Source of the DNA: Ceriagrion tenellum
Lineage: Eukaryota; Arthropoda; Insecta; Odonata; Coenagrionidae
NCBI GenBank assembly: GCA_963169105.1
Contig: OY720641.1
Coordinates: forward strand, 73,855,496-73,919,495
DNA length: 64,000 nt
Reading direction: 5' to 3'
A program made the position numbers and the translations under genes. The first letter of the stretch is position 1, and each line of letters starts with the position of its first letter. The notes beneath the pieces are model-generated. The model ran no database searches and was not told the DNA's origin. It saw only the letters and a program-made list of their open reading frames with translations. Below are positions 54,265-64,000 of this stretch, piece after piece.

Positions 54265-54613
54265 GATTCATTCATTCATTTGTCGTTCAATCCAAAGATT
54301 GGTTGACTGCAGCCCTCCACCCTTCCCTATCTTATGCTGACTCCCTTATCTCCTGGTACCTCTTCCTATGTACTCTTCTCTTTATTTGGCCCATGAGCTT
54401 ATTCCTGAAATTTCCTCTGGGGACTTTTCCCTCTATTTTGCCTTCAATTATGTTCTTCACAAACCCATTGTGTCTCAAATTGTGACCAATCCATCTTGTT
54501 CTACTTTTCTCTATGATGTTCCTTATGGTTCTTTCCTCTTCTACTCTTCTGTACACTTCATCATTTCTCATGACTAGTTCACTACTAATGCTGACAATAT
54601 AATCTGTAACCAT
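54265..54613 (-). pseudogene. RTE/BovB-like LINE 3' end with GAAT tail
   Basis: Minus strand 54613-54332 is open: VMRNDEVYRRVEEERTIRN, IIEKSRTRWIGHNLRHNGFV, KNIIEGKIEGKVPRGNFRNK, LMGQIKRRVHRKRYQEIRES. It matches 3655-4112 with fewer stops. Tail (ATTC)n on the plus strand at 54266-54280. Confidence 0.8.
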
Positions 54614-54759
54614 CGCGATATCGGTGACACAAAACGATGAAATTGATAAAAAGATACTTTGTTTGAAGCATGAAAATATTTATCCCGGTGACAAATCCCC
54701 TTCTCACGTCAAGGCTAACGGAATCAACCATTGAGGTATATAGAGTGGGCTTTTGTTAT

Positions 54760-55214
54760 TCTGGTCAATTCTAGACGCTGAAGCCAGTCCGCCATCTTCG
54801 TTGACCCTCAGTTTCCTGTAGTGCTTGCGGGCTAACGCGCTATATTTGTAATTTTACGATGTTTTCCATCGATAACTTACTAGTAATCAGCATGCATTAT
54901 ATATTTCATTTGGATTCTCCTTTGGTATTTTGCTAATTTATTTATATTTACAATTATCCGCATTTCCGATGAAAACTATTGTGAAATTGGGTGGAATTAA
55001 TAGCTCTTAAGTAGGCAATATATACTTCAAGAGTTGCTTGCCTTAAATTTGGAACATATGGCTGATATTCCTGCTTTACATCCACTAATTCATCCATTCC
55101 GTCGTGCTGGCCGTAGAAAAAGTAAGGAAAGAGCAGGGTTAAGCAATATGGTTGTTATTTCGGTTGTCAGGCTTCAATTTGCTGACTTAGAGCCCTCTCC
55201 ATACACCTCCATGG
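54760..55214 (+). repeat. R3 copy 2 (internally deleted)
   Basis: CAGTCCGCCATCTTCGTTGA, GTGCTTGCGGGCTAAC, TCAGCATGCATTATAT, TGAAAACTATTGTGAAATTG, then a jump to CATCCATTCCGTCGTGCT, GTTGTTATTTCGGTTGTCAGG. The ~530 bp containing GAGCGAGATAG in copies 1 and 3 is absent. Confidence 0.7.
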
Positions 55215-55812
55215 GCTCAACAAAGGTTCAGGTGATAAACTGTTGCGGCAATAAAGCCAGCCTACAATAATGCGATACCGAAAGTTTCAATTCACAATGA
55301 GCTCCATTACCGAAAGGGGGTTGTCGCGTGTTAAAAGAATAAAAGCTCTCGCATCTGGAAAGAACCAGATATAAATTAGAACCTCTGGCCTGGGGTTGAT
55401 GACTCCGGAAAGGGAGGAAAATAAAGCAACGACAAATGAACGCGTGCTAATTGACTGATGATGACGTTAACGTCTGCATTAGCTCTTGAAAAAAATCCCA
55501 CCGGCTTCATTTGTAGAATTATAGTACTGAGACTAGGTACTAAATAGGTCAGTACTCAGAACTACTAGTGCTCAGAAATTTGTGGCCTTTAATGGTAGAA
55601 TGGCTAAGATATCACCGAGAATCATAGGTATTAAGTGGATGGTAGATATTCTACTAACAAACTTCTTAAAAATACTTGACAAAAGATGGTATGATATACA
55701 AAAGAAAAAGATAAATTCATGGCATCGGTTTACACTGCATAATTCTTACAACCTCATCATATTAAATTATGTTTAATAAATCAGGTGGCACCTTGTGGAA
55801 ATTTGTTACAGA
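55215..55812. other. No gene; small two-stem palindrome at 55446-55483
   Basis: GCTAAT...ATTAGC encloses CTGATGAT and the perfect hairpin GACGTTAACGTC. It looks superficially like the ribozyme motifs but GAAA is missing. Confidence 0.45.
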
Positions 55813-56859
55813 CTAGGTAACCCGTGCGAAAATTTCGTACTTTCACGCTATCAGGGAATAAGTATGTTAAGGAAACGGTGTAATTGGGTTTTAAATAGAG
55901 AAGAAGGTGTATCATAAAGAACTTTTTTTATACTTGTTTTCTTGCAAAAATATACAAAACATATGAATACAATACAGGCAAGAGAGTTTGGTACCAGTAG
56001 GAACAATCATGACGTCTGTTACTGAATAATGGCACGCAATTTACAAAACTTCTTTAAAGACAACATTAGAAGTAACAATGTTTTCGTCTGTAACTTTTTG
56101 GTTATGAGTTTCTTTAACACAAACATAAATATCACGGAAAGTGCGAACTCTAGAAAATGCTACATACAACTGTTCATGCGAAAAAACGGGTTATGGCAAG
56201 TACAATCCGGCTCTCTGAAGATTCTGACCCTGTGCTTAATTAATTGTCATTGCAAAGGCCACTTTGATTGGGAATTGTTTTCTTGTCATTTGGAAAGGCA
56301 TGGTCGGATGCGAAGGGGTGAGTTTAATTCTCGGAATTATGACTGTTCTACCCGAGTCAATTAATTTAGCAGTGATTGTGTATTCGCCTAAATTAGTAAT
56401 TATTAACCTGGCACCGTTAATCAACCCTTGCTTGGCGTTGAGGTTGCGGATCAACATTACTATGGCATTTTTCTTTACCAACAACTTATGAGGTGGGAGA
56501 CCTGAAGGATTTAATGAATTCAAGAATTCCACAGAGTACAACTGTGCGGTATCTGTCTCTTGGCACTCTACAGAATCTGAACTGAGGTATACTTTTTGCT
56601 CTCCAGACAAAAGATTAGTTACAATGTAATCGTTGATGGTATTACAATCGTCATTTTTGGGGCAGAGGATGGCTGTCGAGTAAAACTGTGATACATTGTG
56701 TTCGTTGATGCCATCTGCATTGAAAACATTGGTGATGATGTTGTCGTAACCGCAGTAGCAATGTTTTGGAATGTTGATGGCATCAGTGGATACGTCGTCC
56801 TGTATTTGTAAGTCGCCATTGCCCAGTTTTAGTAGCCAATCGGTGAATATGATGTTCAT
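55813..56859 (-). mobile_element. Helitron 3' portion
   Basis: Contains the helicase remnant (next entry) and, downstream on the minus strand, a typical Helitron 3' end: an 8-bp hairpin GTACGAAAT/TTTCGCAC-type (55824-55840), 11 nt, then CTAG (ending at 55813) followed by host T. Helitrons insert between A and T by rolling-circle replication and have no inverted ends or target duplication. The 5' end and Rep domain are not found here. Confidence 0.8.
56043..56859 (-). pseudogene. Helitron Pif1-like helicase C-terminal part
   Basis: Minus strand 56859-56236: FTDWLLKLGNGDLQ, STAILCPKNDDCNTIND, VYLSSDSVE, EFLNSLNPSGLPPHKLLVKK, VMLIRNLNAKQGLINGARL, IPRIKLTPSHPTMPFQMTRK, QFPIKVAFAMTIN; then a stop where Lys is usual, AQGQNLQRAGLYLP, a second stop, PVFSHEQLYVAFSRVRTF. 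These are the late motifs of the Helitron helicase (LPPH, QFP-x-x-x-AFAMTIN-K-x-QGQ, H-x-QLYVA-x-SR-V). Two stops and no N-terminal motifs or Rep domain: a pseudogene. The protein normally unwinds DNA for rolling-circle transposition. Confidence 0.92.
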
Positions 56860-59354
56860 AAATGTTTACAAACTATTTTTGTAAGCGAATATCATATAAA
56901 TATGAAATCAAAAAGTTTTAATTGCATTGACTTACCAGATGACCATTCACCCATGTACAGTCACTATGTGCATTTCGTACTATTTTCATTTTAAACCTTT
57001 TTTTGAAGTTTAGAATAAAAAAAATGTGTTGAGTCGATATACCTCGAGCGAGAAATAGACATTGAAAAATCGACACTTTTAAGTCAAATTAATGGGTAAA
57101 TAGTGAAATTTGAGATGGAGATTGTATTTTTCGTCAGAAGCCGGTGATTCAACGTATTGCCACACAACTTTAAAATGTTATAGTATTGTCGAGGTCTATG
57201 TCGATGTGTGACAATAAGAATTGTGTGGAACGAAGCTTATTCATTTTTAGATCATGATATCTCATCATATTAGAACGCTTTCCGAAAAAATCTAGGTTAA
57301 CCAACTATGATAAAAGTTGTTCTAGATAGAACGATACGTTGTTCTAGATTTGTCGTAAGAACGGAATAGAAAGTATAATAAATAGTTCATCATACATAAA
57401 ATGTTTCCATTGCTTCTATCTCTCAGTTGCTCAAACAAATAAAGGAATGTCCAAATTAGCATGGCGAGGATGTGTAAATATCTGAAATAGTTTTATTAAG
57501 CTTGAACATGCAAAATTTGGTTCGCTCCTAATTAGTAGAAGATATGATGAATTACAACCCACTTTCGGAATACTCATCAGCTCATACTCATTCGGAATGC
57601 TCAATTCATTCGACGTTACTTTAATGAAACCAGTTCCTCCATTTCAGGTAAACTGTAGTTTCTAACCAAAGCCCGCATCACACGATACTCATTCCAGTAC
57701 AAGTTCTGGAATACTCGCTAGCATAATTGGTTTCAGTGTCATGTGATATAGAACCAGCATGCTCGCTGGCAAGTATTATCGTAATCATACTGGCCAGGCT
57801 ACTTGATTTCATCCTTCATGCCGTACTAGTTTTCTACTTGCGACCTAGTATGGTGTACTTTGCTTCGACCTATCACATGAAATGTTTGTCGCCTTACTAT
57901 CTTCATTTTTTTTAAATCAGTGCTAACATGGGACTAAGAGATAATTTTAGATGTGATGAGCCGCAGCCAGAAATAGCATATGACTTTAATAACTTTTTGT
58001 AAGATCTGGAACAACACCAGGTGATGTCCGAACCAAAATAAATCCGTTGAGGATGCAATTCGGAGTTGAAAACCAAACTGTTTGGTCATCCATGAGAAGT
58101 TGACGTTCAACAGATGAGGTACATAAATCATATTAGTAATCTTTTGATAATATGTTGTTATGCATAGAAGCATTTACCAATCTTCTATATGCGCAGGTTT
58201 ACGTACCATTGTGATGGTATTATGATAAACTTTCCTCCTGCATATAAGATCCAAACACTATAATTTGAAGTGCAACTCGAATCATAAAATTCAAATTTAA
58301 ATCATCCATTTATTTCAATGAGTAAAATTTTAGACTAAATATAAATATCCTGAAAACTGATAGAAAAATAGTAAAAAGTCAAAAAAATTTCGTCTTGAAT
58401 CTACCGGAAACAACACTTCACCGACATCTTGCCTGCTTCTTATCCATTCCCAGTCCATGTTCTCTGATGTATTCATCGGTCTCGAATCATATTCGGCAAA
58501 CCATACATCGGACAAATAATCCAATTATAAACTACCTGAATGATCAACAACCCCCTCCTCCCGCAAGTACAAATTCATTGATCGTGGGGTATCTTCTAGC
58601 ATGTATTCAAGCATACTAGGCTTCTTCCTCAATACTTAGTAGCGGCCAACTTACTAAGCTCTTTCTGATTCAAGTACCGTGAGATACGGGATTAAAACTA
58701 CAAGAAAACGGCTGGTTGTGTCATATTGATAATGAATTATTTCATATTGACACTGAATTGGACATGGAAATGGTAAAACACTGGAATTTTGTTGGTAATG
58801 TGGCCTAATTTGATCAATTTGTTGCTATATAAGTGAGAAAGTGGGGGAAAACCATGTCTTGTAACGGTAGCAGATATTAGACCTTACGTGTCGTTTTTTT
58901 GTGACCGTTCCTAGATTTGCCTTTGCATCCAATAAAAGCTCACTATAGAAAAATCGCTAAAAACTTCTAAATGTTCAAGTGGTTGTGATTTTGGAATAAG
59001 CTGTATGCTACGCAATGGTCGTTACCCACTTTTGAGCACAATGACCACGACTATCTCCCTTGATATGGCTTTCGGTGAAGAAACTTCGACTTGAGATTCA
59101 AATATTTTTCTTATAACCAATTTACTTGCAAGAACATGAAGTTTAGCGTTCGTGGTCTCGACGAGATGGCCAAATAAAATTTTGACTTGAGGCAACAGCG
59201 GATCCCGTTCACATTTAGCATTCCAGCGGGGAATTTCAATAAGAAAGTGTGTGGAGCTCTCAAGGGTTATTTTATCAATCCATTTGATGTTTTCACCAGA
59301 TTTTATGACTTCACGGAGGGTTCACAGTTGCATTTACCTTGAATATAACGAAAG
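56860..59354. other. No gene recognised (2.5 kb)
   Basis: AT-rich. Upstream Helitron coding sequence is not recognisable in any frame past 56860. Short frames only. Confidence 0.4.
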
Positions 59355-59440
59355 AGGGAGTGAGGGAGGGGGGGGAGAGGGGGGAATGAGAGGGAGGGAG
59401 AGAGAGAGGGAGAGATGGAGAGAAATAGAGATAGAGAAAT
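59355..59440. repeat. GA-rich low-complexity tract
   Basis: Purine-only run of GGGAG, GAGAGA and GATAGAGA units. Confidence 0.95.
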
Positions 59441-59569
59441 TTTAGCCATGGGCTCCTAAAACTTTAGTGTGCTCAAGCTTCTTCTCAGTTGCGATAATTT
59501 TTATGAAATAATCTGTAGGTAGAGGTATAGCGCTTATATCATCATAGGTTTTTCACGTTTACGCAAAAG

Positions 59570-59870
59570 ATTAATTTAATACTTTCTGTAGCATTTGTCG
59601 CATGCCTATAGTTGGGCTCATGTTGGTGACAGTTACTTTCTACAATGTAGTGCATTTTGGATATAATTCACCCCCTGCCAAACACCCTTGAGGTGGCTCG
59701 CAGGGTAATATGTAGAAGTGTAGAAAAGTGTAGAAGCCAAAATTGAGAGAAAGAAGAGAGCTCAAATAGTTTACTGAAGAGCATCATCATCATTGGTCGT
59801 TCAGTCCTAAGATAGGGTGACTGCAGCCCTCCACCCCTCCCTATCTAATGCTAGTTCCCCTACCTCCTGG
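59570..59870. repeat. Duplicated block A (partner 53820-54115)
   Basis: CACGTTTACGCAAAAG, CTATAGTTGGGCTCATGTTGG, GCCAAACACCCTTGAGGTGG, CTCGCAGGGTAATATGTAG, CCAAAATTGAGAGAAAG, AATAGTTTACTGAAGAGCA, TGACTGCAGCCCTCCACC. It ends in a reversed GAAT-LINE end that stops soon after. Confidence 0.75.
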
Positions 59871-60299
59871 TATCGAGGAAGAGATACCAAGAGGTAATCA
59901 TCACATATATTATTCTCAAAGGTGTTTATTTGTCGCAACGCCATTACTACCATATTTCTACATCAAAATTAATGATTCAAACATCGTTTTAAAGCTTATG
60001 TTCCCCGCAATTGACGAAAAATAGACAAATGGTTTAAAATCAACGTTTTTGTTAAAAAATTTAAAATTAAAGTTTGTGTACAAAAATAATACGGTGCCAT
60101 CTGTTGACAATGTAATCAACTAATATGTTGGCTATGGTTACGTGCTTAAAAGGCTGTTGGTGGCGCCATCTATTAACACATCGTTTAGTTAGATTGTTTA
60201 TATTCTACATGCAATCAGTGTGACCGTTTACCGTTTATGTTTACGTTATGTATCTTTAACACAAACATAGATAACATAAAATTGTCTATGGGAAGAAAC

Positions 60300-60423
60300 A
60301 GGTAGGAGAACAGGAAGAAAGAAGGAAGAAACAGGAAGAAGCTGCATACTGTGCGAAATATTCGACAGGTAGAAGAACAGGAAGAAAGAAGGAAGATACA
60401 GAAAGAAGCTGCATACTGTGCGA
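60300..60423. repeat. Direct duplication, ~66-bp period
   Basis: GGAAGAAAGAAGGAAGA.ACAG and AAGAAGCTGCATACTGTGCG occur at 60310-60355 and again at 60377-60422. Confidence 0.85.
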
Positions 60424-60424
60424 G

Positions 60425-60511
60425 TCTTTGCATAGGTTTGCCGAGAAAGGACATGAAATACATTGTATCCATATTCTGGATGGTTATGGAATTATACGTC
60501 CTCTCCATCTG
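60425..60511 (-). repeat. Segment flanking the GAAT-tailed LINE, copy 3
   Basis: ATAGGTTTGCCGAGAAAGG, CATATTCTGGATGGTTATGG, CCTCTCCATCTGC: reverse complement of 4113-4200. Confidence 0.7.
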
Positions 60512-60985
60512 CGATTCATTCATTCATTGGTTGTTCAATCCTAAGATAGGTTGACTGCAGCCCTCCACCCTTCCCTATCTAATGCTAGTTCCCTTAACTT
60601 CTGTTATCTCTTCCTATGTACTTTTCTCTTTATTTGGCCCAGGAGATTATTCCTAAAATTTCCTCTGGGGACTTTCCCCTCTATTTTGCCTTAAATTATG
60701 TTCTTCACAAACCCATTGTGTCTCAGGGTGTGCCAAATCCATCTGGTTCTTCTTTACTGTATAGTGTTCCACAGGGTCCTTTTCTTCCTCTAAACTTCTG
60801 AACACTTAATCATTTTTCATTTTGTGCGTCCATTATGTCTTCATCATCCTCCTCCAGCACCAGGTTTCGAAGGTTTCTAGTCTTTTCTGGTCAGCTTTTC
60901 CAATGCTCCAAGCTTCCAAACCATTGAGTGCTACCCTGCACATGAATGTTTTCTCATACTGTTTTCTGGTTTGTATTCCTAAGCA
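60512..60985 (-). pseudogene. RTE/BovB-like LINE 3' end with GAAT tail
   Basis: Minus strand from 60985: QYEKTFMCRVALNG, EAWSIGKADQKRLETFETWC, WRRMMKT, then degraded QNRGESPQRKF and the TAGATAGGGAAGGGTGGAGG end, GAAT tail at 60513-60529. Same region and family as 3655-4112, with several frame breaks. Confidence 0.75.
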
Positions 60986-62560
60986 TTTTTTCCTTACAAG
61001 AAGCACTTATATATTTCATTATAAACACTCATAGAAAATAAAGGCTAATTCGATAATAATTTCTTGAAGGTGTTACTAATTCTTTCTTTCCCCGCCGAAC
61101 TCAGGCTTTTGTCTTATGTATTTAATATTATCGTTCTATCTCAATGATGACACATTTTATGATTTACTTTCACTATTCACAAATGGCGTTGGAGTCATGA
61201 GCAAGGCAACATAAAATGGCAATTTTTTTCAATGTTTCTCTGTGCAAACTCCTCCAAATTTTTTTTACAATACTTTTTTTACTAGATTTTTAATTTTAGT
61301 AATGGGAATAGCCAGGAGTATTTTGATAACATTTTCAACCCTGAAAATTTTGAATTAAATTAATTTTTTAAATCAAACTTATTATTCATTCGCCATGTGT
61401 TGCCACATCCCTTAAAATAATACTTGTTTTTCATGGAATGAAATCAAATCGACTGGGCCAGGAGAAGCAATCGAATGTCAACCCATGCAAACCTTTTTAT
61501 GAAACGTAAATGCTCATTAACATAAGAGAATTTCAATTTTGGAGTGGATTGGGATTAAAAAAAAGATTTCCGAATGAAAATAACGAACAAAATTATTCTC
61601 ATTTGATAAAAAAGCCTTTTTTATGTATAATCCTGTTTTGAAATAACTTTTATAATAACAGCGATTCTTGCTAGAAATAGTTTTACAATTTAAACGCCTC
61701 TATTAAAAATGCAAATTATAATAGAGAATACTGTATTTATTGGCAATGTTACCAAACAAACTTTTATTTTACTAAATTATTTATTGTTAAAACTACTCTA
61801 AAATCAGAAATTTTATGTAGCTAGAAGTCTTTTTCCGCAAATATCTATTACATACAATGCAGTTTTATGTTTAATTTTTGTTATTATACATCTTATAAAA
61901 TTAAAACATTTTAACTTTTATCATTCAACCTTTTCATGAAAAATTTTTATCAGTCATTTTTTTCCAGTTTTAAATTTAAAAATAACTTCGTCACTGAGTA
62001 TCTTATTATTATGAAATTTTTTTTAATAAAGGGGCGTATGGTGTACATTTTGACTGTTTTTCATGAGGAGTGAATGTTATAAAAATAAAAATGTTTTAGT
62101 TCACTATTGTGAATGTTTACTGTAGAGAATTCCAATTTCAAGAAAACCTAGATTCGCGCGTCTTCGATACTCCATTTGATTCCTAGAAGCGTCCCGCTGG
62201 CCACTTACACGCCATTTCATCCGAGGGTTTATGACGAGCTCATATGTTGCACAGCCTCGCTGCTGGTGGCACACGCTCGCCCATAAGTAAACACGAAAGC
62301 TATCGTCGAAATGAATCGCTCAGCAGCGAGGAAATTTTCCGGCGTGACGTCCTGTTGGTCAACAGAATATTAATCTTTCGATTCATGACGCAGAGCTTGA
62401 CTTTGGCACGGAAAGTTACCTTACTGTTGGAAAACCCGGGGTATGTTATATTGCATGCGCAAATAGAATGGTAGATTATACCATGACAGTTGAGTCGAAG
62501 CGGTGCGATGGCGTCTCATCGTTGCCAGTTTTGTTTTCTGCTGCCCTGTTACTATTGAGA
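60986..62560. other. No gene recognised; very AT-rich
   Basis: 61230-62110 is dominated by A/T runs. 62100-62480 is more balanced in composition but has no motif. The repeat at 61565-61692 is annotated separately. Confidence 0.4.
61565..61692 (-). repeat. AT-rich repeat, inverted partner of 52980-53110
   Basis: See partner. Shared words on the reverse strand: AGCAAGAATCGCTGTTAT, ATAAAAGTTATTT, TACATAAAAAAGGCTTTTTT. Confidence 0.6.
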
Positions 62561-63605
62561 TACATGGAGAGGGCGCTTGCTACGGCGGCCAATTCTAGAA
62601 GCTGTAAAGTGGGCGTGGCCAGTCCGCCATCTTTCTTTACCTTGATTTTTTTGGCGCTGACGGGCTGACAATCAAAATTTGTATTCGACAATGTATTCCA
62701 TTGTACGATAATTTACGGGAAATAAGTTTGAACTTACATCTTGTACACTCATTTTTCTAAGATATATGTTTTTCATTTATTTAATTTGATAATAATCAGC
62801 ATGCCCGGTGAAATTATGCTAAACAATAAATGCACAATAAATATCACTGAATAGCTAATATGTTTCAAGAGTTGCTTGCATTAAGGTAGTACGAGCGAGA
62901 TAGTTCCCTTATAATAATAGAGACCATCTTCGATGTATACGTTTTAATTTCAACAGCTGTGAGACACACGAATTAAATATTGCATTATCAATGGTGCAAT
63001 AATATAGCTTTACATGACAGAAATTGTAAGTAATCAAATGAAAATATCTAAATAAGTCTTTAACCTGACTCATTTGTTTCACGCGGTACTTTTCAAACTC
63101 CATCAAAACGGAAGGTTTATTGTGATCCTGAAGAATTTATTGCGGTGACAATAATATTAATTTTCAAAATTAGTTGAGAAAGCATAAAAACTACAGGCTT
63201 GATTTTTTGACGAGATCTAGGTGTTAGGACTTCCTCATTTGTTAAATGCGTAAAAATAAATAAATACTCGTACCATTTCCCTTGTAAAAGAGCTGGTATT
63301 TTCTGGCAAATATATCGGAAAGTAATGTGGTAAGGTGTTGAATTTTTGGTGTCAGTGGAAGGGTGATATATTTTTCTTTAAAATGAGACCAATTGCATTG
63401 ATTTCTAGGTAAAATAATATTTTGCTCAAACTACGTTAATTTCTAGCAGATGATTTTTATTGTCGCAAAACATCCGCTAATTATTCCATTCTATCGTGCT
63501 ATCCAAAGGAAAGTAAGGAAAAGCAGGGATAACCAAAATGGTTGTTATTTCGGTTGTCAGGCTACATTTTAATGAGGCAATACTGTCTCCATCGACTTCA
63601 ATGGA
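62561..63605 (+). repeat. R3 copy 3
   Basis: ACATGGAGAGGGCGCTTGCT, CCAGTCCGCCATCTTTC, GGTAGTACGAGCGAGATAG, CAGCTGTGAGACACACGAAT, AGTAATCAAATGAAAATATC, GACGAGATCTAGGTG, CATTCTATCGTGCTATCC, GTTGTTATTTCGGTTGTCAGG. Collinear with 15890-16960. Confidence 0.75.
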
Positions 63606-63699
63606 AACTGAAGTGCTCAGTTGTTATCTATTTATGTAGTTGGATTCAATAAGGATTGGACTGGATATTAAGGGAGGCGACCGACAACTAAGGTATTTG

Positions 63700-63960
63700 C
63701 GCCATAGGGGACAGTTAAGGAAGGAAGGGTGGATAGAAACCCGGTGTCGGCACTAGTCTGCTCTTAACGAAAGGCGCCAAGGGGATCACGGTTTAACGTC
63801 TCATCCGACTGACGGAGTACTGTACTTGAAGTGCCCTCCCCAAGACACTCAAGACGGGATCAGCTTTCCTCTGAAAAACATCCTCCCCTGCTGGGATTTG
63901 AACCCTGGCGGCCCGTGTGGTGGGCGAGTATTCTAGCCACCACACCAACCCCATCCCCGT
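63700..63960 (-). mobile_element. tRNA-derived SINE (family S3)
   Basis: Minus strand from ~63958: GGTGTGGTGGCTAGAATAC (A-box region), GGCCGCCAGGGTTCAAATCC (B-box), CAGCAGGGGAGGAT, then body CAGTCGGATGAGACG, TTAAACCGTGATCCCCTTGG, CGCC. A GACGTTAAACC-type central body recurs in several invertebrate SINE families (from memory, not checked). It has no acceptor stem, so not a tRNA gene. Confidence 0.7.
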
Positions 63961-64000
63961 GGGATTCAATAAGAACATTAACTTTAATATGATAAACCAA

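Noticed and set aside
55446..55483. Another hammerhead-like motif
   Set aside because: CTGATGAT plus a perfect hairpin is present, but GAAA and a GUH triplet are missing; the outer stem pairs in a different topology.
59355..59440. Functional GAGA-factor site cluster
   Set aside because: A purine-only microsatellite explains it; no nearby promoter evidence.
1..64000. CRISPR array, operons, rRNA genes or integrated viral genes
   Set aside because: No regular repeat-spacer pattern, no clustered same-strand genes, no rRNA-like segment, and no viral structural or replication protein was recognised.

Overview
The window looks like non-coding, transposon-dense nuclear DNA from an animal, most likely an insect or another arthropod with a large genome. 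This is inferred from AT-rich sequence with short random ORFs, tRNA-derived SINEs, many decayed non-LTR retrotransposon 3' ends, Tc1/mariner and pogo/Tigger DNA transposons, a Helitron and numerous fold-back elements. I found no bacterial-style operons, no rRNA, no CRISPR array, no credible stand-alone tRNA gene and no host protein-coding gene I can defend. The only long clean reading frame is a mariner transposase.

Layout. 1-9.6 kb: LINE 3' ends (1.4, 2.3-3.1, 3.7-4.1, 7.5 kb), a SINE-like element with a 15-bp target-site duplication (4.2 kb) and a composite fold-back (7.8-8.2 kb). 9.9-15.7 kb: two copies of one LINE family in opposite orientation. The second copy has an 11-bp target-site duplication and is split by a 2.47-kb Tigger element. 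15.9-19.6 kb: an unclassified ~1.1-kb repeat (called R3 here), a fold-back carrying a hammerhead-ribozyme-like motif, and a LINE tail. 19.8-20.6 kb: a GC/CpG-rich block of unknown role. 20.8-22.6 kb: a LINE tail interrupted by a 1.32-kb mariner with perfect 29-bp ends. 24-29 kb: more ribozyme-like motifs, SINEs and LINE remains. 32-36 kb: SINEs, a fold-back built from two inverted SINE tails, a LINE end and a broken mariner. 37-45 kb: LINE tails and a second copy of the SINE-like element. 45.9 kb: another ribozyme-bearing fold-back. 49-55 kb: LINE, SINE and R3 copies. 55.8-56.9 kb: a Helitron helicase remnant with a recognisable 3' end. 59.4-63.9 kb: partial duplicates of the 53.8-54.6 kb block, R3 again, and a SINE.

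How the parts relate. Nesting gives relative ages: both LINE families pre-date the Tigger and mariner insertions inside them; Tigger is old (several stops, one catalytic residue lost); mariner is young by comparison (open frame, perfect ends) but carries an Asp-to-Asn change at the second catalytic position. The most interesting signal is a small RNA-like motif that recurs at five loci: CUGANGA, one extra base, a stem-loop whose two sides change together, then GAAAC, four bases and a GUH cleavage triplet. This is the hammerhead core as described in Penelope-like retroelements. At 18.94 kb a 6-bp stem I is present as well. Four of the motif arms sit head to head in fold-back elements.
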